From the NCBI RefSeq assembly GCF_015710575.1, contig NZ_CP065373.1, positions 5,456,001 through 5,520,000 of the forward strand: 64,000 bases of DNA, written 5' to 3'. The first letter of the stretch is position 1, and the number at the start of each line of letters is the position of its first letter. A program made the position numbers and the translations under genes. Below the pieces are notes generated by a model that did not search any database, had not been told where the DNA came from, and was given only the letters and a program-made list of their open reading frames with translations. This DNA is from Mycolicibacterium mengxianglii (GTDB lineage: Bacteria > Actinomycetota > Actinomycetes > Mycobacteriales > Mycobacteriaceae). Positions 46,950 through 55,604 of the stretch are shown here, in pieces.

Positions 46950-47993
46950 ATGAGCACAACTCCCGTCCGAAGCCGCCACTCGACCTCGCTCCTCGACGGC
47001 GAGATCGTCGAAGAGTCCGACCTGGGCTCGATGCGGCGGGTCACCGCTGACAACTTCCCGATCCTCACAGGCATGTCGATCAAGCGGGTGCTGCTCAAGC
47101 CGGGGGCGATGCGCACCCCGCACTGGCACGCCAACGCCAATGAGCTGACCTACTGTGTATCGGGCACCGCGCTGGTGTCGATCCTCGACAACGGCAGCGC
47201 GTTCTCCACCTTCATCGTCACCGCGGGGCAGATGTTCCACGCCGATTCGGGCTCGCTGCACCACATCGAGAACATCGGCGAGGACGTCGCCGAGTTCATC
47301 ATCACGTTCCGCAGTGAACGCCCCGAAGATTTCGGCTTGGGCGCCACCTTCGGCGCATTCACCGACGCGGTGCTGGGCAACACCTATGACCTGCCCGCCG
47401 CCGACTTCACCGCATTGCGCCGTAGCACCGTCGATCGCAAGCTGGCCGCCCGCGTAGGCGCACCGGTGGTGCCGGCTACCGCACACTTGAACAATCCGCA
47501 CAAGTTCGACGTCGAAGCGCAGACCCCGCCGCTCAACTACGCCACCGGCAGCGCCCGGTTCGCCAGGGACCAGTACTGGCCGGCTCTCAAGGACCTGTCG
47601 ATGTACTCACTGCGGGTCAAGGAGAACGGTATGCGGGAGCCGCATTGGCACCCGGTGACTGCCGAAATGGGTTACGTTCAGGACGGTTCCGCACGGATGA
47701 CCGTCATGGGTCCCGACGGCACACTCGATACCTGGCTCTTGCAGGAGGGTGACGTGTACTTCATCCCGCGCGCCTACCCCCATCACATCGAGGCGATGGA
47801 GTCCCCCGGCTGGCATTTCCTGATTTTCTTCGACCAGCCGTTCCCCGCCGACATCGGTTATCGTGCCTCGGCGTCGGCCTACAGCCGGGAAGTGCTCGCC
47901 GCGGCATTCGACGCCCATATCGATGATCTGCCCGAATTTCCTTTCACCCCGGCCGATCCGTTGATCGTCACCCGCAGCAACCCGCTCGACTGA
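46950..47993 (+). CDS. Bicupin (oxalate decarboxylase-like)
   Basis: This 347-residue protein has two cupin domains. Each has a complete motif 1, HxHxxxxE followed after six residues by Gly: domain 1 His58, His60, Glu65 (with His104 or 105) and domain 2 His232, His234, Glu239 (with His278 or 279). Oxalate decarboxylases of this type bind Mn in both domains, but the true substrate could be another acid. There is no signal peptide, so it is cytoplasmic. It lies 24 bases upstream of the molybdenum hydroxylase operon on the same strand. GCAGGGTGATGGGC precedes the ATG. Confidence 0.88.
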   Translation: MSTTPVRSRHSTSLLDGEIVEESDLGSMRRVTADNFPILTGMSIKRVLLKPGAMRTPHWHANANELTYCVSGTALVSILDNGSAFSTFIVTAGQMFHADSGSLHHIENIGEDVAEFIITFRSERPEDFGLGATFGAFTDAVLGNTYDLPAADFTALRRSTVDRKLAARVGAPVVPATAHLNNPHKFDVEAQTPPLNYATGSARFARDQYWPALKDLSMYSLRVKENGMREPHWHPVTAEMGYVQDGSARMTVMGPDGTLDTWLLQEGDVYFIPRAYPHHIEAMESPGWHFLIFFDQPFPADIGYRASASAYSREVLAAAFDAHIDDLPEFPFTPADPLIVTRSNPLD

Positions 47994-48017
47994 CCGCACC
48001 ACCGGAAAGGCGTTCCC

Positions 48018-50180
48018 ATGCCCACACAGATCGGTGCATCCGTCGACCGGATGGAAGGCAGAGACAAGGTCACCGGGGCTGCGTCCTACACCGCCGACGC
48101 ATCGGGGGACGGCATGACCTACGGGGTGCTGGTGCAGTCGGAGGTGCCGCACGGTGTGGTGACGGCCGACTCACTTCGCGACAGCGCAGCACGCGCGGCA
48201 GCGGTAGCGGGTGTGTTACACGTGCTGACCCCGTTGAATTGCCCTGTGCTGCACCAACCTCCGCAGGACATGACGGATGATCTGCCGATCGAGCGGCGGC
48301 CACCCCTGTCAGATCTCACCGTTCAGCACGTCGGGCAGCACATGGCTCTGGTGGTCGCCGACACCTGGGAGACGGCCACCTACGCCGCGTCGCTGTTCGA
48401 GCTGCACTATGAGCGGCGCGACGCGCAGCGCAGCGCCCACGAGGTGCTCGACCAGCCGGTCCCTGCCGATGAGTTGGGCGGCCGGATCAGGCACGGCAGC
48501 TACCGGCCGGATCACTTCGTCAAGCTCGAGGACGAGAAGCTGCAGGACGAACGCGGCCGGCCGGTCGAGGTGTCCGAGACCGACCACCGGGTGGTCGCGC
48601 AATTCACCACACCCGTCAACGCCCACTACCCGATCGAGTTGTCGGCGACCATCGCCACCTGGGCCGGCGATCGACTGACCGTGCATGACACCACGCGCTG
48701 GATCACCGGCGAACGGCGCTGCCTCGCAGCATATCTCGGTATCAGCGAAGACCGGATACGCATCGTGTCACCCTTGGTCGGGGGCGCTTTCGGATCGAAG
48801 AACTTCCTGTGGATGCATGTGGTGTTGACGGCTGTCGCGGCACGCGCCATCGGCCGGCCGGTGAAGGTGGTGCTGACCAGGAATCAGATGTTCTCCTCGA
48901 CCGGACACCGCCCGCGCACCGAACAGGATCTGGTTCTGGACGCCGATTCCGACGGCCACATCCTGGGCATCGAGCATCACACGCTCACCGAGACGTCCAC
49001 CGTCGCCCACTTCTGCGAGCCCGCCGGCCTGTCGACCCGCTTCCTCTACCAGGCCCCGCGAATGGCGGTGTCGCACCGTACCGCCCGGATCAACGCGCCG
49101 ACACCATGTTTCATGCGTGGGCCCGGTGAGGCACCGGGACTTTTCGCCCTCGAGGTCGCGATGGACGAACTCGCCCACCAGATGGGCATCGACCCGCTCG
49201 ACTTGCGGATGCGCAACCACGTCGACCGGGACCAGACCAGCGGGCGCCGGTGGTCCGGAGAACACCTGCTGGAGTGTTACCGGTCCGGTGCCGAACGGTT
49301 CGGCTGGCGGGGCCGGCCCGCGGCGCCGCGTACCCTCCGCCGCAACGGTATCCAGATCGGATGGGGAATGGCGACCGCCACGTACCCTGGTCGGCGAATG
49401 GCCGCTTCCTGCCGGGTGAGTACGGCACCGGATGGCCGCGTGCGGTTCGCTTCTGCCACCCACGAGGTAGGCAACGGCGTTCGCACCGTCATGACCCAGA
49501 TCGCCGCCGACGCCACCGGCCTGCCGCTCTCGCAGGTCGAATTCGTCTCAGGTGACTCAGATTTCCCGGATGCACCCTACAGTGGGGCGTCGCAGACCAC
49601 CGCCACCGTCGGCTCGGCGGTACTGGAAGCCGCCCAGGAGTGGCGGCGCCGTACCGACGCCCACGTTCCCGGCGACCAGCTGAACTTCACCGTCACCAGC
49701 GACCCCGGGGCCGGCAGCGACACCCCGTCGCAGTCCTTCGGCGCCCACTTCTGCGAGGTGCACGTCGACGAGGAGATCGGCCGCGCCACGGTGACCCGCT
49801 GGGTGTCGGTGATGGATTGCGGTCGCGTGCTCAACCCGAAACTCGCCCGTAATCAGGTGATGGGCGGTATCACCTTCGGACTCGGCATGGCGTTGTTGGA
49901 GCAGGTCCCCTACGACCCGGACACAGCCCAGCTCATCGGCGAGTACTACCTGCCCACCCATGCGGATCGTCCGGAGTTCGACATCACCTTCATCGACACG
50001 CCCGACTACGCCCTGGATCCGGTCGGCGTGCGGGGTATCGGCGAGATCGGCACCTGCGGCGTACCTGCCGCCATCGCGAACGCCATCTTTCATGCCACCG
50101 GAAAGCGGCTGCGGGATCTGCCGATCACGCTGGAAAACCTGGTGGCCCCTTATCAATCGCCGACCGATTCGAGGATCTGA
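48018..50180 (+). CDS. Xanthine-dehydrogenase-family molybdopterin-binding subunit (PaoC/YagR-like)
   Basis: This 720-residue catalytic subunit has an N-terminal domain (MPTQIGASVDRMEGRDKVTGAASY) and a C-terminal domain with VGGAFGSKNFLW, FMRGPGEAPGLFALEVAMDELAHQMGIDPLDLRMRNH, SGASQTTATVGSAV and the terminal catalytic Glu segment GVRGIGEIGTCGVPAAIANA. It should bind a molybdenum cytosine-dinucleotide-type cofactor and hydroxylate an aldehyde or heterocycle. The length fits the PaoC group, and subunit order (Mo, FeS, FAD) differs from the E. coli order (FeS, FAD, Mo). Its stop overlaps the next start by one base (TGATG). Confidence 0.9.
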   Translation: MPTQIGASVDRMEGRDKVTGAASYTADASGDGMTYGVLVQSEVPHGVVTADSLRDSAARAAAVAGVLHVLTPLNCPVLHQPPQDMTDDLPIERRPPLSDLTVQHVGQHMALVVADTWETATYAASLFELHYERRDAQRSAHEVLDQPVPADELGGRIRHGSYRPDHFVKLEDEKLQDERGRPVEVSETDHRVVAQFTTPVNAHYPIELSATIATWAGDRLTVHDTTRWITGERRCLAAYLGISEDRIRIVSPLVGGAFGSKNFLWMHVVLTAVAARAIGRPVKVVLTRNQMFSSTGHRPRTEQDLVLDADSDGHILGIEHHTLTETSTVAHFCEPAGLSTRFLYQAPRMAVSHRTARINAPTPCFMRGPGEAPGLFALEVAMDELAHQMGIDPLDLRMRNHVDRDQTSGRRWSGEHLLECYRSGAERFGWRGRPAAPRTLRRNGIQIGWGMATATYPGRRMAASCRVSTAPDGRVRFASATHEVGNGVRTVMTQIAADATGLPLSQVEFVSGDSDFPDAPYSGASQTTATVGSAVLEAAQEWRRRTDAHVPGDQLNFTVTSDPGAGSDTPSQSFGAHFCEVHVDEEIGRATVTRWVSVMDCGRVLNPKLARNQVMGGITFGLGMALLEQVPYDPDTAQLIGEYYLPTHADRPEFDITFIDTPDYALDPVGVRGIGEIGTCGVPAAIANAIFHATGKRLRDLPITLENLVAPYQSPTDSRI

Positions 50181-50710
50181 TGAGCACACCGATCGAACTG
50201 ACCGTCAACGGCGAAGTCCGGCACCTCGCCGTCGATGTGAGGTCCACCCTGCTCGATGTCCTGCGCGAGCGACTCGCTCTGAACGGCACCAAAAAGGGCT
50301 GCGACCACGGCCTGTGTGGTGCCTGCACGGTGTCGGTGAACGGTGAACGGGTACTGAGCTGTCTGACGTTGGCCGCGGCCGCCGACGGCAGCGAGGTACT
50401 CACCATCGAAGGTATCGCCGACGGTGACCGGTTGCATCCGATCCAGCAGGCCTTCCTGGCGCACGACGCGTTCCAGTGTGGCTACTGCACACCCGGCCAG
50501 ATCTCCTCGGCGCATGCGATGCTGCGTGAGCACGCCCGCGGCGACCTGAGCGCAGCGTCGTTCGACAACCCCGAGGGCTGTGGCGCACTTTCCGACTGCG
50601 AGATCCGGGAGCGCATGGCCGGCAATATCTGCCGGTGCGGCGCCTACGCCAACATCGTGGCGGCCATCCAGGAGGCGGCATCGGCCACCGGGAACGTGGA
50701 AACGTCGTGA
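50180..50710 (+). CDS. 2Fe-2S subunit of the molybdenum hydroxylase (PaoA/YagT-like)
   Basis: This 176-residue protein has a plant-type ferredoxin domain with Cys41, Cys46, Cys49 and Cys61 (KGCDHGLCGACTV) and a helical domain with Cys100, Cys103, Cys151 and Cys153 (QCGYCTPGQ; NICRCGAY). All eight ligands for the two [2Fe-2S] clusters are present. Unlike the E. coli homologue there is no twin-arginine signal, so the complex is cytoplasmic. It begins at the stop of the Mo subunit and overlaps the FAD subunit (GTGA). Confidence 0.93.
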   Translation: MSTPIELTVNGEVRHLAVDVRSTLLDVLRERLALNGTKKGCDHGLCGACTVSVNGERVLSCLTLAAAADGSEVLTIEGIADGDRLHPIQQAFLAHDAFQCGYCTPGQISSAHAMLREHARGDLSAASFDNPEGCGALSDCEIRERMAGNICRCGAYANIVAAIQEAASATGNVETS

Positions 50711-51693
50711 AGGACTTCGACTTACAGCGCGCCACCTCGCCCGCGGACGCCGTGGGCCGTGTCACGGACTCGGGCGGACGGTATTTCGCCGGCGGCACCA
50801 ACCTCCTCGATCTGATGAAAAACGGTGTGGAACAACCATCCGCTCTGGTGGATCTGCGTCGGCTCGACCTGTCGACCATCTCCGCTACCCCCGCCGGGGG
50901 TGTCCTCATCGAGGCCGGCGTCACCAACAGCGCGGTAGCCAACCATCCGCTGGTACGCAGCCAGTACCCGGTGCTCTCGCAGGCGATTCTCAGCGGGGCC
51001 ACCACACAGCTGCGCAACATGGCGACCGCGGGTGGCAACCTCATGCAACGCACCCGCTGTCCCTTCTTCATGGACACGGCATTCGACGCGTGCAACAAGC
51101 GTGTCCCCGGCAGCGGCTGCGCGGCACGCACCCGCTTCAACCGCGAGCACGCGATCCTCGGTGCCAGTGACAGTTGCGTGGCCGTGCACCCCTCCGATAT
51201 GGCGATCGCACTGGCCATCCTGGGTGCGGTGGTGCACGTCTACGGCGTCGACGGACCCCGGGCGGTCGCGATCGAGGACTTCTTCGCGCTGCCCGGCGAC
51301 TCCCCAGAGCGGGACAACACGCTGGCCCCTGCGGACCTGATCACCGGTATCGAGTTGCCACCTTCGGTTTTCGCCCGGCACTGCTGGTACCTCAAGGTTC
51401 GGGACCGGCACAGCTATGCCTTCGCACTGGTTTCGGTGGCAGCAGGCCTGGACATCGTGGACGGGGTGATCCGCAGCGCCGCACTGGCACTCGGCGGCGT
51501 CGCCGCGAAACCGTGGCGGGTGACAGCAGCCGAACAGGAGTTGGTCGGCGACCGGCCGGGCCCCAAGGCGTTCCACCGGGCCGCCGAATCGGCGTTACAC
51601 GGGGCAAAGCCTCTGAGCCAGAACGGCTTCAAGGTCGACCTCGGCAAGCACAGCGTGGTCCGGGCCCTGACTCTGGCTGCCCGGCAACAGTAG
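50707..51693 (+). CDS. FAD-binding subunit of the molybdenum hydroxylase (PaoB/YagS-like)
   Basis: This 328-residue protein has the FAD-binding domain (YFAGGTNLLDLMKNG; NMATAGGNLMQRTRC) and a C-terminal reductase-like domain. Cys118, Cys129, Cys138 and Cys157 (RTRCPFF, DACNKRVPGSGC, ASDSCVAV) match the inserted [4Fe-4S] site of the PaoB type, which ordinary xanthine dehydrogenase FAD subunits lack. Electrons would pass from Mo through [2Fe-2S] to FAD and then to an acceptor such as ferredoxin or oxygen. The start GTG overlaps the stop of the 2Fe-2S gene. Confidence 0.9.
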   Translation: MKDFDLQRATSPADAVGRVTDSGGRYFAGGTNLLDLMKNGVEQPSALVDLRRLDLSTISATPAGGVLIEAGVTNSAVANHPLVRSQYPVLSQAILSGATTQLRNMATAGGNLMQRTRCPFFMDTAFDACNKRVPGSGCAARTRFNREHAILGASDSCVAVHPSDMAIALAILGAVVHVYGVDGPRAVAIEDFFALPGDSPERDNTLAPADLITGIELPPSVFARHCWYLKVRDRHSYAFALVSVAAGLDIVDGVIRSAALALGGVAAKPWRVTAAEQELVGDRPGPKAFHRAAESALHGAKPLSQNGFKVDLGKHSVVRALTLAARQQ

Positions 51694-51778
51694 AAACCCC
51701 TGGGCTGCGCCGGTGGTCGTGACACAATGCGGATCGGCAAGGGCGCCATCAACGAAGACGTCCGAGTAGGAGGCCAGC

Positions 51779-52444
51779 ATGAGTGCGCAACCCAATGGTG
51801 TGCAGGTGGTGGTCGCCGACGACGACGTGCTGCTGCGCGAGGGCCTGTCCAGCCTGCTTGCGCGTTCGGGTTTCGAGATCGTGGGCCAGGCCGGTGACGC
51901 CGAGTCATTGCTGGCGGTCACCCGCGAGCTGAAGCCGGACCTGGTGGTCACCGACATCCGGATGCCACCGACGCACACCAGCGAGGGACTCGACGCCGCG
52001 CAGGTCATTCGTACGGAGTTGCCGGACACCGCGATCCTGGTGCTGTCGGCGCACGTCGACGTCGACCATGCCATGGAGTTGCTGGCAGGCGGGCGGGCGA
52101 TCGGCTACCTGTTGAAGACCCGCGTCACCGATGTCGACGATTTTGTCGATACCGTGGGCCGCATCGCCGGCGGCGCTTCCATTGTGGATCCGGCTCTGGT
52201 TCAGGAACTGGTGTCGGCCCGCCGCCGTGACGACCCCTTGGCCGCCTTGAGCACTCGCGAGCACGAGGTCCTGACCTTGATGGCTCAGGGGCTGTCCAAC
52301 GGGGGCATCGGCCGTCGCCTCTGGGTCACCGAGGGCACGGTGGAAAAGCATGTGCGCAGCATCTTGACGAAGTTGAACCTGCCGGAGACCGGCGACGATC
52401 ACCGCCGGGTCCGCGCGGTCATCATGTATCTCGACTCCCGCTGA
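51779..52444 (+). CDS. NarL/LuxR-family response regulator
   Basis: This 221-residue protein has an N-terminal receiver domain (VVADDDVLLREGLSSLL, phospho-acceptor region DLVVTDIRMP) and a C-terminal LuxR-type helix-turn-helix (LSTREHEVLTLMAQGLSNGGIGRRLWVTEGTVEKHVRSILTKL). It is a transcription factor controlled by phosphorylation. AGGAGG lies ten bases before the ATG. A lone receiver (opposite strand) and a hybrid-free HisKA_3 histidine kinase follow, a plausible three-component set. The target genes are unknown, and the molybdenum hydroxylase operon directly upstream is one candidate. Confidence 0.9.
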   Translation: MSAQPNGVQVVVADDDVLLREGLSSLLARSGFEIVGQAGDAESLLAVTRELKPDLVVTDIRMPPTHTSEGLDAAQVIRTELPDTAILVLSAHVDVDHAMELLAGGRAIGYLLKTRVTDVDDFVDTVGRIAGGASIVDPALVQELVSARRRDDPLAALSTREHEVLTLMAQGLSNGGIGRRLWVTEGTVEKHVRSILTKLNLPETGDDHRRVRAVIMYLDSR

Positions 52445-52453
52445 TCCCGCTGA

Positions 52454-52828
52454 TCAGAAGTGCCGGACCAGCCTGCGGATCGACTCGGGAGACAGGGCGA
52501 ACTTCGGCAGGAAGCCCAGCGCGGGACTGTCGGCGATCAGGTCGGCGAAGTCCTGCTCGGAGTGGGTGGAGATCAGGATCACCGACGGCGCCGGCGGACC
52601 TGCCCGGTGCAGCGCTTCGGCGACATCGAACCCGCTCTCGGGGCCGAGGTCGATGTCGACCAGGATCACATCCGGGTGAAGATCGTGAGTGCAGGTCAGG
52701 GCCTCCGCCGAAGTGGACACCATCGCGACCACGTCGATCCCCGCGCGTCTGAGCATATTGCTCGCGGCGGTTCGGAAGGCGGCGCTGTCGTCGACGATCA
52801 GACAGCGCATCGGGTCGCTTTGCTGCAC
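52454..52828 (-). CDS. Stand-alone receiver domain protein
   Basis: This 124-residue protein is only a CheY-like receiver: CLIVDDSAAFRTAASNMLRRAG at the start, the phospho-Asp region HPDVILVDIDLGPESG, and STHSEQDFADLIADSPALGFLPK at the end (Lys of the active site). No output domain exists. It is antiparallel between a LuxR response regulator and a histidine kinase, and could act as a phosphate sink or a diffusible partner of the kinase. Its end faces the response regulator's stop at 10 bases. Confidence 0.85.
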   Translation of the reverse strand: MQQSDPMRCLIVDDSAAFRTAASNMLRRAGIDVVAMVSTSAEALTCTHDLHPDVILVDIDLGPESGFDVAEALHRAGPPAPSVILISTHSEQDFADLIADSPALGFLPKFALSPESIRRLVRHF

Positions 52829-52940
52829 ATTTCCAGAGTGTCAGACCGGCCGGGGCCGGGCATTGGTGCTAACCGGAAAGATTCTGCGCGGGTCCCCGCA
52901 AGCCCGGGCTGACCACGTCATTCGGTTCTACGATCACCGG

Positions 52941-54785
52941 GTGTCCCGAGATGTCGCCGCCGCCTCCCCGGCGCCGCCAGTGCGCAATCGGCTGCTGGCA
53001 CTGGTGTTGCGGCCCACCGCGCCGCCGCTGACCACCGGTGTCGTCGTCGCCGTGGTGCTGATCCTCGCCGAGATCGCAGTGGTGCACGTTCTCAAGCAGG
53101 TCGCTCCGGAGAACGCCTTCGGCGCCGTCTTCCTGCTCGGAGTCCTGGTGGTGTCCGCCAGTTGGGGGTTCGGGCTGGCCCTGGCCACATCGCTGGCGAG
53201 CACGCTCGCCTACGTGGGCTTCCACGTCAGCGAGGGCAGCGGCAGCCTGGCGCCCGCGGTGGTCGTCTTCCTCACCCTGGCGCTGCTGGCCAACGTCCTG
53301 GTCGGGCAGGCCCGGCTACGCGCACTGGAGGCCGACCAACGGCGCCGCGAGGCTGACCTGTCGGCGGAGCTGGCTCGCATCATGCTGCGATCGGTCGACC
53401 TGCCTGCCGCCCTGGACGCCGCGAGCACCCGGATGGCGGAGGTGCTCGAACTGCCGTATGCCACGCTCACCCTCGAGGTCGGGCAGGCCGACGATGGCCA
53501 TCAAACGATCACGCTCCACGACGGCAGCACCCCGGTAGGCAGCCTGTTGGTCCCGGCTACGCTGCCCGCCGGCGGCACTCAGCGAGTGCGGCGTCTGGTC
53601 CCGTCCCTGGAAGCTCTGCTGTCGGCGGCCCGGGAACGTGCCCAGATCACCGCCGCGGTCAGCGCACTGGCCGAACAGCAGGCCGCGCTGCGCCGGGTCG
53701 CCACCCTGGTGGCCCGGGGAGCCAACCCCGCCGACATCTACCCCGTCGCCGTCACCGAACTGGCCCGCGGCCTCAATGCCGAGCACGCCAGCCTGGTGCG
53801 TTTCGCCTCCGACACCGAGGCGGTCGTGGTGGCCGGCACGGCCGCCGAGCCGCTGAACCCGTTCGCCCCCGGTGAGCGGGTCTCCCTGACCGGGGACAAT
53901 GTCGCGATCCGGATCCAAGCCACAGGTCGGCCGGCGCGCATCGACGACTATTCCGCAGCGACGGGAGAGTGGGCCGCCCGCGTGCACCAGCTGGGGTTGA
54001 CGTCGGGGGTCGGTGCGCCGGTGACCGTTGACGGCCGCACCTGGGGTGCCATGATCGTCTGCTCCACCAAGCCGACGCTGCCTCCCGAAACCGAGGACAA
54101 GGTAACGGATTTCGCCGATCTGGTGTCCACCGCCATCTTCAATTCCGAGACCCGTGCCGAATTGCAGGCCTCCCGGGCCCGCATCGTCGCCGCCGCGGAC
54201 CAGGCGCGCCGGGGGTTCGAGCGGGACCTGCACGACGGGGCGCAGCAGCGCATCGTGTCCCTGGGCCTGGAGCTCGGTGCCATATCGGCGGCGGCGGGGG
54301 CGGAGAGTCCTGAGCTGGCGGGTCAGCTGGGCGCGGTGGTGGAGGGGCTGTCCGGCCTCTACGCCGACCTGCAAGAGCTCTCCCGCGGCATCCACCCGGC
54401 CATCCTCTCGCGCGGCGGCCTGGGCCCCGCTATCAAGACCCTGGCCCGGCGATCACCGGTTCCGGTGGACCTGAGTCTCGACATTGCCGCCCAGATCCCG
54501 GATTCCGTTCAGGTCGCGGCCTATTACGTGGTCGCCGAGGCGCTCACCAACACCGCCAAATATGCCGGGGCCGAGCAGGTCTCGGTGCTGGCGACCGCGC
54601 GTGACGGGCACCTGCATCTGGCCATCGCCGACGACGGGGTGGGTGGCGCTCAAGCCGGTGGCGGCTCGGGGCTGATCGGCCTGACCGACCGGGTCAATGC
54701 GCTCTCCGGTGACCTCACGGTCAGTAGTCCGCAGGGCGGCGGCACCACGCTGTGCGCCACCATCCCGTTAACGCCCGAGCACTGA
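52941..54785 (+). CDS. Membrane histidine kinase with GAF and HisKA_3 domains
   Basis: This 614-residue sensor has an N-terminal region of about four hydrophobic helices (residues 20-110, KdpD/DUF4118-like), a coiled linker, a GAF-like sensor (about 250-390), and a HisKA_3 dimerisation/phosphorylation box RRGFERDLHDGAQQRIVSLGLE (phospho-His in DLHDGAQQR). A HATPase domain with LTNTAKYAGAEQ and DDGVGGAQAGGGSGLIGLTDR completes it. HisKA_3 kinases usually pair with LuxR-type regulators such as the one at 51779. The GTG at 52941 is the chosen start; the reading frame is open farther upstream. Its 3' end overlaps the convergent OpuAC-like gene by 18 bases. Confidence 0.88.
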   Translation: MSRDVAAASPAPPVRNRLLALVLRPTAPPLTTGVVVAVVLILAEIAVVHVLKQVAPENAFGAVFLLGVLVVSASWGFGLALATSLASTLAYVGFHVSEGSGSLAPAVVVFLTLALLANVLVGQARLRALEADQRRREADLSAELARIMLRSVDLPAALDAASTRMAEVLELPYATLTLEVGQADDGHQTITLHDGSTPVGSLLVPATLPAGGTQRVRRLVPSLEALLSAARERAQITAAVSALAEQQAALRRVATLVARGANPADIYPVAVTELARGLNAEHASLVRFASDTEAVVVAGTAAEPLNPFAPGERVSLTGDNVAIRIQATGRPARIDDYSAATGEWAARVHQLGLTSGVGAPVTVDGRTWGAMIVCSTKPTLPPETEDKVTDFADLVSTAIFNSETRAELQASRARIVAAADQARRGFERDLHDGAQQRIVSLGLELGAISAAAGAESPELAGQLGAVVEGLSGLYADLQELSRGIHPAILSRGGLGPAIKTLARRSPVPVDLSLDIAAQIPDSVQVAAYYVVAEALTNTAKYAGAEQVSVLATARDGHLHLAIADDGVGGAQAGGGSGLIGLTDRVNALSGDLTVSSPQGGGTTLCATIPLTPEH

Positions 54786-55514
54786 GGACGCCCGCAGCAG
54801 CCGGTCATCGAGCTCGCTGACCCTGGTATTGCCCAGGTGGAATTCGCGCAGCTCGCCGAGCGCCGCTCGGCCGATGTTCTCCTCGGCATCCTTGCGGACC
54901 AGCAGCGTGGCTTGATCCCGGCCGCCGAGAACACCGTTCGGATCCCGCAGCGCACGAATCCGGTAACGGTGATGCAGCCACTGGGGATGCCACAGCGGGA
55001 TGACGACCCACCTGCGCTCAGCCACGGCGTCGACGAACCGGCCGATGCACTGCTCCGCGGTGCCCGTCTGGAATTGGTATCCGTAGTGATCGAGGCCGTA
55101 CTCCTGCACTGCGGTGGCCCAGAACCGACTGATGCCCGCCCCGGGGGTGATGCCCTGGATCAGCCGGTCCATCCTGTCGAGTGTGGCGGGTGCGGTCAGA
55201 TCGCCGATTTCAGCGACGCTGTCGATGGGCACATAGTCGGGCACACCCCAGATGCAGTACGGCTCGTAGAGCACGGTGACCTTGGTGACCTCGTGTTCGA
55301 AGCCCGCCAGGTATTCACCGTGGCTGTTCGGTAGCCATGCCGACACCAGCACGTCGACGTCACCACGGCGCAACCGTCGGAACATCTCCTCGTGCGGCGC
55401 AGCGGACCTTTCGATGGCGTGGCCGTACTCGGCCAGGATCCGCTCCACCTCCCAGGCGCTGGCATCGTGGAAGCCCAGATCGATGTGCCCCACACGAATT
55501 GGCTGGTTGGCCAT
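54768..55514 (-). CDS. OpuAC/ProX-like betaine-binding domain protein without signal peptide
   Basis: This 248-residue protein has the substrate-binding fold of glycine betaine transporters (VGHIDLGFHDASAWEVERILAEYG, PHEEMFRRLRRGDVDVLVSAWLPNSHGEYL, LTAPATLDRMDRLIQGITPGAGI). Several Trp residues near the binding site are present. There is no lipoprotein or Sec signal, so it is cytosolic as annotated from ATG 55514 (GGGGAGACGCC upstream). No permease or ATPase gene is adjacent. It may be a solitary binding protein or a regulator. The alternative start at 55598 would add a short basic N-terminus with no clear signal. Confidence 0.75.
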   Translation of the reverse strand: MANQPIRVGHIDLGFHDASAWEVERILAEYGHAIERSAAPHEEMFRRLRRGDVDVLVSAWLPNSHGEYLAGFEHEVTKVTVLYEPYCIWGVPDYVPIDSVAEIGDLTAPATLDRMDRLIQGITPGAGISRFWATAVQEYGLDHYGYQFQTGTAEQCIGRFVDAVAERRWVVIPLWHPQWLHHRYRIRALRDPNGVLGGRDQATLLVRKDAEENIGRAALGELREFHLGNTRVSELDDRLLRASSVLGR

Positions 55515-55604
55515 GGCGTCTCCCCGGTTCTGCGTCGGTCGGCGGCGGAATCGGTGCGCCGTATGGAGAAGTGCACCGCAGAATGGCCTCCGCGCCAATG
55601 GGGG

